A stretch of 64,000 nucleotides of DNA from Oleiagrimonas sp963817755 (lineage in GTDB: Bacteria > Pseudomonadota > Gammaproteobacteria > Xanthomonadales > Rhodanobacteraceae): assembly GCA_963817755.1 (NCBI GenBank), contig CAWFPB010000003.1, positions 1,054,001 through 1,118,000 on the forward strand, written 5' to 3'. Below are positions 20,155 to 29,870 of the stretch, piece by piece (positions within the stretch are counted from its first letter, which is position 1; each line of letters begins with the position of its first letter). A model generated the notes under the pieces. It ran no database searches. It had not been told where the DNA came from and was given only the letters and a program-made list of their open reading frames with translations. A program made the translations under genes and the position numbers.

Positions 20155-20958
20155 ATGCTGATCACCCCTTCCGCCATCGTTGCCATCGTGCTGTACCTGG
20201 CCGCCGCCGGGGCACTGGCACGTCCGCTGCTGAGCGGCCGCAATCCGTTGACGCGACTGGCCATGGGCCTGGCGTTCATTGCCCTGCTCGCGCACGGCGG
20301 GGTGATCCTGGGCATGCATGGCGGCAAGCTGGACTTCCACTTCTTCGCCGCGCTGTCGCTGGCGGCCTGGGTGATCGCCGCGCTGACCTGGCTGGTCAAC
20401 CTGTCGCGTCCGGTGGCCGGGCTGGGCGTCATCGTATTCCCGCTGGCGGCCTTGTTCCTGGGCGTGGACCGGTTCATCGCGCCGCCCAGCGCGGCCATGG
20501 CCAGCCTGGATTGGCAGATCAAGCTGCACGTCACCGTGGCGCTGCTGGCCTTCGGGGTGCTGTCGATCGCCGCGGTGCTGGCGATCCTGCTGGCCCTGCA
20601 GGAGCACGCCCTGCGGCGCAGCCGCTTCGGCCGCTGGCTGCGCGCCCTGCCCCCGCTGACCCTGACCGAGAACCTGCTGTTCCGGCTGATCCACGCCGGC
20701 TTCATCCTGCTGACCCTGACGCTGATCACCGGCATCGTGTTCGTGCACAACATCTTCACCCAGCACCTGCTGCAGAAGACCGTGCTCTCGATCCTGGCCT
20801 GGCTGGTGTTCGGCGCCCTGATGTGGGGCCGCTGGAAATACGGCTGGCGCGGCACCCGCGCGGTCAACCTGACCCTGTTCGGCATGGCGGTGCTGGTGCT
20901 GGCGTTCTTCGGCACCAAGTTCGTGCTGGAGATGATCCTGCACCACCCCATCGACTAG
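20155..20958 (+). CDS. CcsA/YpjD-family inner-membrane protein
   Basis: A 267-residue protein with eight or so hydrophobic segments and the cytochrome-c-assembly (CcsA/HemX) fold. Conserved features include LDWQIKLHVTVALLAFGVLSIAAVLA and the WGRWKYGW loop that resembles the tryptophan-rich haem-handling segment. In proteobacteria this stand-alone gene is annotated ypjD and its role is uncertain; a link to haem or cytochrome biogenesis is inferred from the domain. I start at the ATG at 20155 because the family begins with a membrane helix; the frame open to 20062 crosses the ArsR operator. Confidence 0.85.
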   Translation: MLITPSAIVAIVLYLAAAGALARPLLSGRNPLTRLAMGLAFIALLAHGGVILGMHGGKLDFHFFAALSLAAWVIAALTWLVNLSRPVAGLGVIVFPLAALFLGVDRFIAPPSAAMASLDWQIKLHVTVALLAFGVLSIAAVLAILLALQEHALRRSRFGRWLRALPPLTLTENLLFRLIHAGFILLTLTLITGIVFVHNIFTQHLLQKTVLSILAWLVFGALMWGRWKYGWRGTRAVNLTLFGMAVLVLAFFGTKFVLEMILHHPID

Positions 20959-20973
20959 CGTCGGGACAAGACC

Positions 20974-22362
20974 CTAGCCGGCGGCATCCAGCGCCTCGGC
21001 CAGGCGCTCCACACCGATCAGCTCCATATCCCCCATGCGCTTTTTCTTCGGCATGTTCGCCTTCGGCACGATGGCGCGGCGGAAGCCGTGGTGGGCGGCT
21101 TCCTTGAGGCGCTCCTCGCCGTTGGGCACTGGACGGATCTCGCCGGACAGGCCGACCTCGCCGAAGGCGATGGTCTTTTCCGGCAGCGGGCGGTCGCGCA
21201 GGCTCGAGCGCACCGCCAGCAGCACCGGGAGGTCGGCGGCGGTTTCCTGCACGCGGATGCCGCCGACCACGTTGACGAACACGTCCTGGTCGTAGGCGGC
21301 CACGCCACCGTGGCGGTGCAGCACCGCCAGCAGCATGGCCAGGCGGTTCTGTTCCAGGCCCAGCGCCACACGGCGCGGGTTGCCCAACGAGGACTGGTCG
21401 ACCAGCGCCTGGACCTCCACCAGCAGCGGGCGCGTGCCCTCGCGGGTGACCATCACCGCGCTGCCCGGTGTCGGCCCGTTGTGCGCGGACAGGAAGATGG
21501 CCGAAGGATTGGGCACCTCGCGCAGGCCCTTGTCCGACATCGCGAACACGCCCAGCTCGTTGACCGCACCGAAGCGGTTCTTGAACGCGCGCAGCACGCG
21601 GAAGCGGCTGCCCGACTCGCCCTCGAAATACAGCACCGCGTCGACCATGTGCTCGAGCACGCGCGGGCCGGCGATGCCGCCCTCCTTGGTCACGTGGCCG
21701 ACCAGCAGCACGCTGGTGCCGGTCTGCTTGGCAAAGCGGGTGAGCTTGGCCGCCGACTCGCGCACCTGGCTGACCGAACCCGGCGCGGCGGTCAGCAGGT
21801 CCGTCCAGATGGTCTGGATGGAATCGATGATCAGCAGCCGCGGCTTGCTTTGCTGGACCTGCTCCAGGATGCGCTCGATGCCGGTCTCGGCCAGTGCGTG
21901 CAGCGGCTCCAGTGACAGGCCCAGGCGCTGCGCGCGCGAGGCGACCTGTCCCAGCGATTCCTCGCCGGTGACATAGATGCCGGGCAACCGCGCGCCGATG
22001 GTGCCCAGCATCTGCAGCAGCAGCGTGGACTTGCCGATGCCCGGATCGCCGCCGATCAGCACCACCGAGCCGTCCACCAGGCCGCCGCCGAGCACGCGGT
22101 CCAGCTCGCCGATGCCGGTCAGGGTGCGCGACTCGACCTCGGCCGCGACCTGGGTCAGCGGCATCACCCTGGGGGCCTCGGCGCTGGCGCCGGCGTAGCC
22201 GTCGCGATGCGCCCCGGCGCTGGCCTTCTTGCCGCTCGACGCCGGCTGCACCACGAATTCGCTCAGCGTGTTCCAGGCGCCGCAAGCCACGCACTGGCCC
22301 TGCCACTTGTTGTATTCGGCGCCGCAGTCGCCGCAGACATAGGCGGTTTTCGCCTTGGCCAT
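20974..22362 (-). CDS. radA: DNA repair protein RadA (Sms)
   Basis: RadA is a RecA-like, DnaB-like branch-migration helicase acting in recombinational repair. The 462-residue product has the N-terminal zinc finger Cys10-Cys13-Cys24-Cys27, Walker A GGDPGIGKST, the RadA-specific motif KNRFG (FKNRFGAVNELGVF) and the C-terminal Lon-like domain (VNVVGGIRVQETAADLPVLLA). It converges on the ypjD-like gene with a gap of only 15 bp. Confidence 0.97.
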   Translation of the reverse strand: MAKAKTAYVCGDCGAEYNKWQGQCVACGAWNTLSEFVVQPASSGKKASAGAHRDGYAGASAEAPRVMPLTQVAAEVESRTLTGIGELDRVLGGGLVDGSVVLIGGDPGIGKSTLLLQMLGTIGARLPGIYVTGEESLGQVASRAQRLGLSLEPLHALAETGIERILEQVQQSKPRLLIIDSIQTIWTDLLTAAPGSVSQVRESAAKLTRFAKQTGTSVLLVGHVTKEGGIAGPRVLEHMVDAVLYFEGESGSRFRVLRAFKNRFGAVNELGVFAMSDKGLREVPNPSAIFLSAHNGPTPGSAVMVTREGTRPLLVEVQALVDQSSLGNPRRVALGLEQNRLAMLLAVLHRHGGVAAYDQDVFVNVVGGIRVQETAADLPVLLAVRSSLRDRPLPEKTIAFGEVGLSGEIRPVPNGEERLKEAAHHGFRRAIVPKANMPKKKRMGDMELIGVERLAEALDAAG

Positions 22363-22473
22363 CGATTACCCCGTCAGGCATGGACATCGGATCGGTGCGC
22401 AGCGCGCACCGCGATCAGGAACCGCGACGATACCGCGAGCCGGTCGCAGCAGGCGATACGGAACGTGCCGTCC

Positions 22474-23556
<1,083 letters not shown>

Positions 23557-23566
23557 GGGTGGGGCT

Positions 23567-23729
23567 GGGAATGGGGAATGGGGAGTGGGGAATGGGAGGT
23601 GTCGGGCCTCTTCTTCATGTTCGCGAATACGAAAGCCTTCGGAAATCGGGCAACTGGAATCATGCGGAGGCCGTCAACCTTGCGAATGCCCCGCTTTTCC
23701 CATTCCCCACTCCCCATTCCCGATTCCCG
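23567..23729. repeat. GGGAAT-type long inverted repeat between dnaB and alr
   Basis: Left arm 23567-23597 and right arm 23697-23729 are near-perfect inverse complements over about 31 bases, both built of GGGAAT/GGGGAGT units, with some 100 bp between them. A second copy with the same arms but a different core lies at 25813-25902. Such elements are frequent between genes in Xanthomonadales. In RNA the arms would form a very stable stem. Confidence 0.85.
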
Positions 23730-23734
23730 GCCTC

Positions 23735-25126
23735 TCACTCGAACGACCCCGAATAGTCGTCCGGCGCGAAGTTCTCGAATTTGGTGTACTGGCCCAGGAA
23801 GGTCAGCTTGATGGTGCCGGTGGGGCCGTTTCGCTGCTTGCCGATGATGATCTCGGCCTTGCCCTTGTCCGGCGATTCGGGGTTGTAGTACTCATCGCGG
23901 TAGATGAACAGGATCACGTCGGCGTCCTGCTCGATGGCGCCCGATTCACGCAGGTCGCTCATCATCGGGCGCTTGTCCGAGCGCTGCTCGAGGGAACGGT
24001 TGAGCTGGGAAAGCGCGATGACCGGGACGCTGAGCTCCTTGGCCAGGGCTTTCAGTCCACGCGAGATTTCCGAGATCTCAGTGGCACGGTTCTCCTTGTT
24101 CCCGGGCACCTGCATCAGCTGCAGGTAATCGATCACGATCAGGCCCAGCCCGCCATGCTCGCGCTGCAGGCGGCGTGCGCGCGAGCGCAGCTCCACCGGC
24201 GACAGCGCGGGGGTGTCGTCGATGAAGATCTTGGCGTCCGACAGCATGGTGATGGCCGAGGTCACGCGCGGCCAGTCCTCCTCGGACAGGTCACCGGTAC
24301 GCAGGTTCTGCTGGTGGATGCGCCCGATCGAGGAGATCAGGCGGAAGGCCAGCTGCGAGGCCGACATTTCCATCGAGAAGATCACCACCGGCTTCTTGCT
24401 GCGGATCGCGGCGTGCTCGGCGATGTTGACCGAGAAGGCGGTCTTGCCCATCGACGGACGTGCCGCAACGATGATCAGGTCCGAGGGCTGCAGGCCCGCG
24501 GTGCGCTCATCCAGGTCGGTGAAGCCGGAAGGCAGGCCGGTCAGCTGGCCCTTGTTCTGGTAGCGCTCGGTGAGGATGCGGAAGGCGTCCTTGACCGCCT
24601 CGCGCATCGGCACGGTGTTCTTGCGCCCGCGCGCGCCGGCCTCGGCGATGTGGAACACCTTCTGCTCGGCCGCCTCCAGCACTTCCTGCGTGCTGCGCCC
24701 TTCCGGACGGTAGCCGTCCTCGGTGATGGTGGTGCCCGCGTCGATCAGCTGCCGCAGCACCGACTTCTCGCGCACGATGTCGGCGTAGGCGTTGATGTTG
24801 GCCGCGCTGGGCGTGCTGTTGGCCAGTTCCACCAGATAGCCGGGCCCGCCGATCATCTCGGTCAGGTCGTTGGCCTCGAACCAGTCGCCCAGGGTGACCG
24901 CATCGAACGGCATGCTGCGATCGGCCAGGCCGGAAATCGCGCGCCAGATCAGGCGGTGGTCCCGGCGGTAGAAGTCGTCCTCGTTGAGGCGGTCGGCGAC
25001 GCGGTCGAAGGCCTCGGGCAGGAGCATCAGGCCGCCCAGCACCGATTGCTCGGCCTCGATCGAGTGCGGCGGAACGCGTAGCGTCTCGACGGAAGGCGGG
25101 GCGTTGCGTTCGGGCAATACGGGCAT
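23735..25126 (-). CDS. dnaB: Replicative DNA helicase DnaB
   Basis: Hexameric helicase unwinding DNA at the replication fork. The 463-residue product has the N-terminal primase-interaction domain (HSIEAEQSVLGGLMLLPEAF), the linker, and the RecA-like domain with Walker A ARPSMGKT and the DIRESG-like SDLRESGAIEQDADVILFIYR. I start at the ATG at 25124-25126 (MPVLPERN); the family supports this over the longer open frame. It sits downstream of rpsF-rpsR-rplI, the common bacterial order, but an intrinsic terminator separates them. Confidence 0.97.
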   Translation of the reverse strand: MPVLPERNAPPSVETLRVPPHSIEAEQSVLGGLMLLPEAFDRVADRLNEDDFYRRDHRLIWRAISGLADRSMPFDAVTLGDWFEANDLTEMIGGPGYLVELANSTPSAANINAYADIVREKSVLRQLIDAGTTITEDGYRPEGRSTQEVLEAAEQKVFHIAEAGARGRKNTVPMREAVKDAFRILTERYQNKGQLTGLPSGFTDLDERTAGLQPSDLIIVAARPSMGKTAFSVNIAEHAAIRSKKPVVIFSMEMSASQLAFRLISSIGRIHQQNLRTGDLSEEDWPRVTSAITMLSDAKIFIDDTPALSPVELRSRARRLQREHGGLGLIVIDYLQLMQVPGNKENRATEISEISRGLKALAKELSVPVIALSQLNRSLEQRSDKRPMMSDLRESGAIEQDADVILFIYRDEYYNPESPDKGKAEIIIGKQRNGPTGTIKLTFLGQYTKFENFAPDDYSGSFE

Positions 25127-25246
25127 GAGCGGATTCCCTGTCGGACGACACCCCATCATACGAAGAGCTGTCGCAAATTCCGATACAACAAGTCTGTGGA
25201 TAAGCTGTGAACCGCTGTGGAAAAGCGTGTACACGGCCGTTTCCAC

Positions 25247-25281
25247 AAAAAAAGAACGGGCGCCCCGCAGGACGCCCGTCC
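25247..25281 (-). terminator. Intrinsic terminator of the rpsF-rpsR-rplI operon
   Basis: On the minus strand the stem ggacgggcg/cgcccgttc with a GC-rich loop is followed by seven T. It lies 22 bp downstream of the rplI stop and ahead of dnaB, so dnaB needs its own promoter in 25127-25246. Confidence 0.9.
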
Positions 25282-25302
25282 GGATTCGACCTACGCCCCG
25301 GC

Positions 25303-25749
25303 TTACTCGCCGATGACGGTGACCTTGATCGTGGCCTGCACGTCGGCATGCAGCACGATGTGGGCCTCGTACTCACCGGTGACGCGGATGGCGCCCTCCG
25401 GCTGAACGATCTCGCCCTTGTCCGCTTCCAGGCCCTGGGCGGCCAGTGCTTCGGCAATCTCGCGCGGTCCGACCGAACCGTAGAGCTTGCCCTCGGGGCT
25501 GGCGTTGACGGTGATCGACAGCTCGACGCCGTCGAGCTTGGCCTTGCGGCCCTCGGCGCCGTCCAGCAGCGACTTGGCCTTGGCCTCGTACTCGGCACGA
25601 CGCTTCTCGAACTCGGCCAGGTTCTCGGCATTGGCCGGCGCGGCCTTGCCCTGCGGCAACAGGTAGTTGCGGCCGTAGCCCGGCTTGACAGTAACCTTGT
25701 CGCCGAGGTTGCCGAGGTTCTTCACTTTCTCAAGCAGGATCAGTTCCAT
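25303..25749 (-). CDS. rplI: 50S ribosomal protein L9
   Basis: L9 binds 23S rRNA at the base of the L1 stalk. The 148-residue product begins MELILLEKVKNLGNLGDKVTVKPGYGRNYL, the conserved N-terminal rRNA-binding domain, followed by the long connecting helix (EFEKRRAEYEAKAKSLLDG) and the C-terminal domain. It is the last gene of rpsF-rpsR-rplI, but the gap to rpsR (157 bp) is unusually wide because a hairpin repeat lies in it. Confidence 0.98.
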   Translation of the reverse strand: MELILLEKVKNLGNLGDKVTVKPGYGRNYLLPQGKAAPANAENLAEFEKRRAEYEAKAKSLLDGAEGRKAKLDGVELSITVNASPEGKLYGSVGPREIAEALAAQGLEADKGEIVQPEGAIRVTGEYEAHIVLHADVQATIKVTVIGE

Positions 25750-25812
25750 GGTAGATCTCTCGATTCGTTAGCGCCGTTGAGGCGGCGCAGCCCTGGACGG
25801 TTGTCCGAATGG

Positions 25813-25902
25813 ATGGGAATCGGGAATGGAGAATGGGGAATCGGAACTACAGCGCCGCGAAGCGACGTGACCATTCCCGATTCCCTATTCCCTATTCCCC
25901 CG
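25813..25902. repeat. GGGAAT-type inverted repeat between rpsR and rplI
   Basis: Arms at about 25813-25843 and 25871-25902 consist of GGGAAT units in inverse orientation with a short core of about 27 bp. It is the same family as the copy at 23567-23729. Lying inside a ribosomal protein operon it would place a strong hairpin in the polycistronic mRNA. Confidence 0.8.
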
Positions 25903-25906
25903 ACAG

Positions 25907-26137
25907 TCAGGCGTCGTGGCTGTCGGTGTACGGCAGCAGCGCCAGGAAGCGCGCGCGCTTGACCGCGGTAGCCAGCTGGCGCTGGTAGCGCGCCTTGGTG
26001 CCGGTGATGCGGCTGGGCACGATCTTGCCGGTCTCGGTGATGTACTGGCGCAGGGTATTGAGATCCTTGTAGTCGATCTCCTTCACGCCCTCGGCGGTGA
26101 AGCGGCAGAACTTGCGGCGGCGGAAAAACTTGGACAT
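25907..26137 (-). CDS. rpsR: 30S ribosomal protein S18
   Basis: S18 binds S6 in the 30S platform. The 76-residue product has the conserved KFFRRRKFCRFTAEGVKEIDYKD and IVPSRITGTKARYQRQLATAVKRARFLALLPY segments. It follows rpsF by 14 bp. No priB gene lies between rpsF and rpsR, unlike in enterobacteria. Confidence 0.98.
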   Translation of the reverse strand: MSKFFRRRKFCRFTAEGVKEIDYKDLNTLRQYITETGKIVPSRITGTKARYQRQLATAVKRARFLALLPYTDSHDA

Positions 26138-26151
26138 GACTCTCTCCTGGC

Positions 26152-26607
26152 TCAGTCGTCGCTGTCGCGATCGTTGTCGTCATCGGAATCGGAATCGGAT
26201 TCGGAATCGGAATCGCTGTCCTTGTCCGAACCCTTGCTGTCGCGATCGTCGTCGCGGCGGCGGGGGCTGGACTTGGCATCTTCCTTTTCCTTGCTCTTCA
26301 GGATCGCCGACTGCTCGGTGTCGGCACCCGGACGCTTGATGACCAGGTGGCGGATGACCGCATCGTTGAAGCGGAAGCCCGACTCGAGCTCTTCCAGGAC
26401 TTCCTGGCCGCACTCGATGTTCATGAGCACGTAGTGGGCCTTGGCCAGGTTCTCGATGCTGTAGGCCAGCTGGCGGCGGCCCCAGTCCTCGAGACGATGG
26501 AGGGTGCCGTTGTTTTCCTCGATCAGCGCCTTGTAGCGCTCGATCATGGCAGGCACCTGCTCGCTCTGGTCCGGATGGACCAGGAACACGACTTCGTAGT
26601 GACGCAT
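26152..26607 (-). CDS. rpsF: 30S ribosomal protein S6 with acidic C-terminal tail
   Basis: S6 pairs with S18 in the 30S platform. Residues 1-100 are standard (MRHYEVVFLVHPDQSEQVPAM, then KAHYVLMNIECGQEVLEELE and RFNDAVIRHLV). After about residue 118 the protein has a low-complexity tail of Asp/Ser/Glu/Lys/Arg repeats (DSDSDSESDSDS) that brings it to 151 residues. In E. coli the S6 C-terminus is extended after translation by RimK with glutamates; here an acidic tail is genetically encoded. The underlying DNA is a run of tcggaa/tcgctg-like hexamers that could vary in length by slippage. Confidence 0.97.
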   Translation of the reverse strand: MRHYEVVFLVHPDQSEQVPAMIERYKALIEENNGTLHRLEDWGRRQLAYSIENLAKAHYVLMNIECGQEVLEELESGFRFNDAVIRHLVIKRPGADTEQSAILKSKEKEDAKSSPRRRDDDRDSKGSDKDSDSDSESDSDSDDDNDRDSDD

Positions 26608-26788
26608 GTTGTCTCCTCGTGGGTGTCTCCCCGCGACGCTCGCGGGGAAGGCAGCCTCCCGGCGCGGACATCGCGGCGGTGAGGCAAGGCTCCATCACGT
26701 CCTCTCGGGGGCGGACAGAAGCGGAATTGTAGGATGCGGGGCGCAGTGACGCAAGATATTGATTCGGGCCGAAATCGACCTGGCGTGC

Positions 26789-27127
26789 TCAGTCGTCTTC
26801 GGGATCGACCGTGAAGCTCTCGCCGCAGCCGCATTCACCGGTGGCATTGGGGTTGTGGAACACGAAATGCATGTTCAAACCCTCGCGCTGGAAATCGATG
26901 ACCGTACCGTCGACCAGCGGACGGCTCCTGGCATCGATGACCAGGGACACGTCGTCGATGCAGACGATCTCGTCGTCGTCGCGGCGCTCCTCGGCCAGCT
27001 CGATGACATAGCCGAACCCCGAGCAACCGGTGCGGCGCACGCCAAAACGCACGCCACTGGCCTGCGGATTGCCCGCCAGGTAGGTCTGCATGCGTTCACG
27101 TGCGGTCGGGGTGATCTGGATGTTCAT
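26789..27127 (-). CDS. A-type iron-sulfur carrier protein, IscA-like
   Basis: HesB/IscA-family carrier that receives and delivers iron-sulfur clusters. In the 112-residue form starting at MNIQITPTARERM, Cys35, Cys99 and Cys101 (TGCSGFGY and GECGCGESF) occupy exactly the positions of E. coli IscA. There are no other isc genes nearby, so it could equally be called erpA-like. The upstream in-frame extension to 27313 overlaps the asnS promoter region and is not conserved-looking. It is divergent from asnS. Confidence 0.92.
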   Translation of the reverse strand: MNIQITPTARERMQTYLAGNPQASGVRFGVRRTGCSGFGYVIELAEERRDDDEIVCIDDVSLVIDARSRPLVDGTVIDFQREGLNMHFVFHNPNATGECGCGESFTVDPEDD

Positions 27128-27312
27128 GGTCGATCGCTGGCCTGAAGGGTGTGGTATTGCGGTGTCTAGTGTACGCGTTGCGGGACGCGGACCCAATCCG
27201 CCTCGCGAAGCGCCGCGCTTATGCCAAACGGACCTCGCGGGCCGGGGCACCTGTCCATTATCATGGGCTCTTGTCCCAGATACCCACATGCGGTGTCCCT
27301 CACGGAGTTTCA

Positions 27313-28719
27313 ATGGATATGACGGTGGTCAGCGTCAAGCAGGCCCTCGCCGGAACGCCCGGCGAAGGCAGTCAAGTCACGGTCCGCGGCTGGGTGCGCA
27401 CGCGTCGCGACTCCAAGGCCGGACTGTCGTTCGTGCATGTCAGCGACGGTTCGTGCTTCGCGCCGATCCAGGCCGTGGTGCCGGCCGACCTGGCCAACTA
27501 CGACAGTGATGTGCTGCGCCTGACCTCCGGTGCCAGCGTGATCGTCACCGGCACGCTGGTGACCTCGCAGGGCAAGGGCCAGGGTTTCGAGATCCAGGCC
27601 ACCCGGATCGAGGTTCCCGGCTTCGTCGAGGATCCGGAGACCTACCCGATCCAGCCCAAGCGCCATTCCATGGAGTTCCTGCGCGAGGTCGCCCACCTGC
27701 GCCCGCGCACCAACCTGTTCGGCGCGGTCACGCGCATGCGCCACACGGTGATGATGGCGATCCACCGCTTCCTCACCGAGGAAGGCTTCTACTGGATCAA
27801 CACGCCCATCATCACCACGTCGGACGCCGAGGGCGCCGGCGACATGTTCCGCCTGTCCACGCTGGACCTGGCCAACTTGCCGCGCGACGACCAGGGCGCG
27901 ATCGATTTCCGCAAGGACTTCTTCGGCCGCGAGGCGTTCCTGACCGTGTCCGGCCAGCTCAACGTCGAGGCCTACTGCCTGGCCATGAGCAAGGTCTACA
28001 CCTTCGGCCCGACCTTCCGCGCGGAGAACTCCAACACCCCACGCCACCTGGCCGAGTTCTGGATGGTGGAGCCGGAGATCGCCTTCGCCGACCTGAGTGA
28101 CAACGCCGACCTGGCCGAGGCCTTTCTCAAGGCCATCTTCCGCACCGTGCTGGAGGAGCGCGCCGACGACATGGCGTTCTTCGCCGAACGCGTGCACCCG
28201 GAAGCGATCTCGCGCCTGGAAGCCTTCATCGAGGCGCCGTTCGAGCGCATCGAGTACACCGATGCCATCGAGATCCTGAAGAAATCCGGCAAGAAGTTCG
28301 AATATCCGGTCGAATGGGGCGTGGACCTGCAGACCGAGCACGAGCGCTACCTGTGCGAGGAGCACGTCGGCCGCCCGGTGGTGGTGATGAACTACCCCGA
28401 GGCCATCAAGGCCTTCTACATGCGCCTGAACGAAGACGGCCGGACCGTCGCGGCCATGGACGTGCTGGCGCCGGGCATCGGCGAGATCATCGGCGGCGCG
28501 CAGCGCGAGGAGCGCCTGGAGCAGCTGGATGCGCGCATGCGCCAGTTCGGCCTGGACCCGGCCACCTATGACTGGTATCGCGACCTGCGGCGCTACGGCA
28601 GCGTGCCGCACGCCGGCTTCGGGCTCGGATTCGAACGCCTGCTGTGCTACATCTGTGGTATCGCCAACATCCGTGATGCCATCCCCTACCCCCGGGTTGC
28701 CGGAAGCGCCGAATTCTGA
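27313..28719 (+). CDS. asnS: Asparaginyl-tRNA synthetase
   Basis: Class IIb synthetase charging tRNA-Asn. The 468-residue product has the N-terminal OB-fold anticodon-binding domain (VTVRGWVRTRRDSKAGLSFVHVSDGS), motif 2 (TFGPTFRAENSNTPRHLAEFWMVEPE) and motif 3 (GFGLGFERLLCYICG). The ATG at 27313 is used; an ATG two codons later is also possible. It is divergent from the IscA-like gene, and a lipoprotein gene follows 11 bp downstream. Confidence 0.97.
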   Translation: MDMTVVSVKQALAGTPGEGSQVTVRGWVRTRRDSKAGLSFVHVSDGSCFAPIQAVVPADLANYDSDVLRLTSGASVIVTGTLVTSQGKGQGFEIQATRIEVPGFVEDPETYPIQPKRHSMEFLREVAHLRPRTNLFGAVTRMRHTVMMAIHRFLTEEGFYWINTPIITTSDAEGAGDMFRLSTLDLANLPRDDQGAIDFRKDFFGREAFLTVSGQLNVEAYCLAMSKVYTFGPTFRAENSNTPRHLAEFWMVEPEIAFADLSDNADLAEAFLKAIFRTVLEERADDMAFFAERVHPEAISRLEAFIEAPFERIEYTDAIEILKKSGKKFEYPVEWGVDLQTEHERYLCEEHVGRPVVVMNYPEAIKAFYMRLNEDGRTVAAMDVLAPGIGEIIGGAQREERLEQLDARMRQFGLDPATYDWYRDLRRYGSVPHAGFGLGFERLLCYICGIANIRDAIPYPRVAGSAEF

Positions 28720-28730
28720 AATCACACGTC

Positions 28731-29510
28731 ATGCCGTTTCGACGCCCGCCGCTGATCATCCCGCTCGCCGCGCTCGCCCTCGCGGCCTGTAGCGCGCATG
28801 CACCCAGCCGAAAAGCGGGGGCCGCCGCGGGTTCGCGCGAACTCGTGCTGGAAAAGCTGCGGAAGGCAACGCCGTGCTGCACACGCTTTTCCGAGTTCGA
28901 CTTCAAGCATGCGCTTCCGGCCAAGCCACAACACTTCGAGGTCAAGCCGGGACTGCCGGTGGCCGATTTCAACGGCACCCGCAGCTATTTCCTGGCTTTC
29001 CGCCTGCCCAAGGGCCACGCGACGCCGTACCGCGTCGTGCTGAAGTCGGAAATGACCGGCCGATGGCTGCACCGCAGCTACCTGTTCGCGCCCTCGGTCG
29101 TGGTGCTCGATGGTGCCTACCGTCCGCTGCAGACCACCGATGTCAGCCAGTGCGAGTACATCGGCTGGAGTCGTTCGACCACCGGCGCACTGGGCAGCGT
29201 GACCATCGACAGCCCGCGGGCGCGCTACCTGGTGGTGTATACCTCCGGCGATCAGCTGGCCACCAGTACCTACTGGGAACAGTCGCCGACCGCGTTCTCG
29301 GCCGATGCCCCGGTGAAAATGGCCGCCTCCGGCAGCTTCCAGATTTCGCATGGCCCCAATGGATCGATCTACATCGGCGTCATGACGCCGCGCTACGCAC
29401 GGGCCGCGTCCGAGGCCATCTGCGGCAAGCCCAAATCCAATGAATCCAAGGGCGCGCTGTCGACCCTGCGCTCGCTGATCCTGCCCGCATCGCACCAGGA
29501 TGCACAGTGA
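28731..29510 (+). CDS. MalM-like lipoprotein
   Basis: A 259-residue lipoprotein with a lipobox ending in Cys20 (ALALAAC). The body resembles the MalM family (maltose-operon periplasmic protein) in segments such as FNGTRSYFLAFRLPKGH and RYLVVYTSGDQLAT, but there are no maltose genes here and the function is unknown. The spacing of 11 bp to asnS suggests co-transcription. Its stop codon overlaps the GTG start of the next gene (GTGA). Confidence 0.7.
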   Translation: MPFRRPPLIIPLAALALAACSAHAPSRKAGAAAGSRELVLEKLRKATPCCTRFSEFDFKHALPAKPQHFEVKPGLPVADFNGTRSYFLAFRLPKGHATPYRVVLKSEMTGRWLHRSYLFAPSVVVLDGAYRPLQTTDVSQCEYIGWSRSTTGALGSVTIDSPRARYLVVYTSGDQLATSTYWEQSPTAFSADAPVKMAASGSFQISHGPNGSIYIGVMTPRYARAASEAICGKPKSNESKGALSTLRSLILPASHQDAQ

Positions 29511-29842
29511 ACCCGACCCTGCTCCACGTCCTGTCCCTGGTGCTGCTGCTGACCGGTGCCGCCGGCTTCATCGCACACCTGTACGCGCAGTGGCGCTTCG
29601 CCCGCACCCTGCGTACGCGCTACCCCGACAAGTGGCGCATCATCGAGCAGGCGGAAAGCGGCCCGGTCAACCGCCTGCGGATCTGGGCCCGCCTGCAGCG
29701 GGTCCTGCGCAGCAACGTGGTCGAGCTGTTCGAGGACGCCGAATTGCTGCACTGGCACCGCATGTGGCGTTACGCACCGTGGCTGGCCTGGACGTGCTGG
29801 CTGGCCTGGCTCGTGATGCAGTATTTCGCGGCCACGCACTGA
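29507..29842 (+). CDS. Small membrane protein of unknown function
   Basis: A 111-residue protein with two hydrophobic segments, residues 5-25 (LHVLSLVLLLTGAAGFIAHLY) and 91-107 (WLAWTCWLAWLVMQYF), joined by a basic amphipathic stretch, so both ends probably face the same side of the inner membrane. It starts with GTG overlapping the stop of the lipoprotein gene, which implies translational coupling. I do not recognise a family. Confidence 0.75.
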   Translation: MNPTLLHVLSLVLLLTGAAGFIAHLYAQWRFARTLRTRYPDKWRIIEQAESGPVNRLRIWARLQRVLRSNVVELFEDAELLHWHRMWRYAPWLAWTCWLAWLVMQYFAATH

Positions 29843-29870
29843 ACCACCGCCGGCCTCCCGGGAGAACTCC

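Noticed and set aside
23567..25902. GGGAAT repeats considered as minisatellite or CRISPR-like array
   Set aside because: Only two inverse arms per locus with unrelated cores; not a tandem array with spacers.
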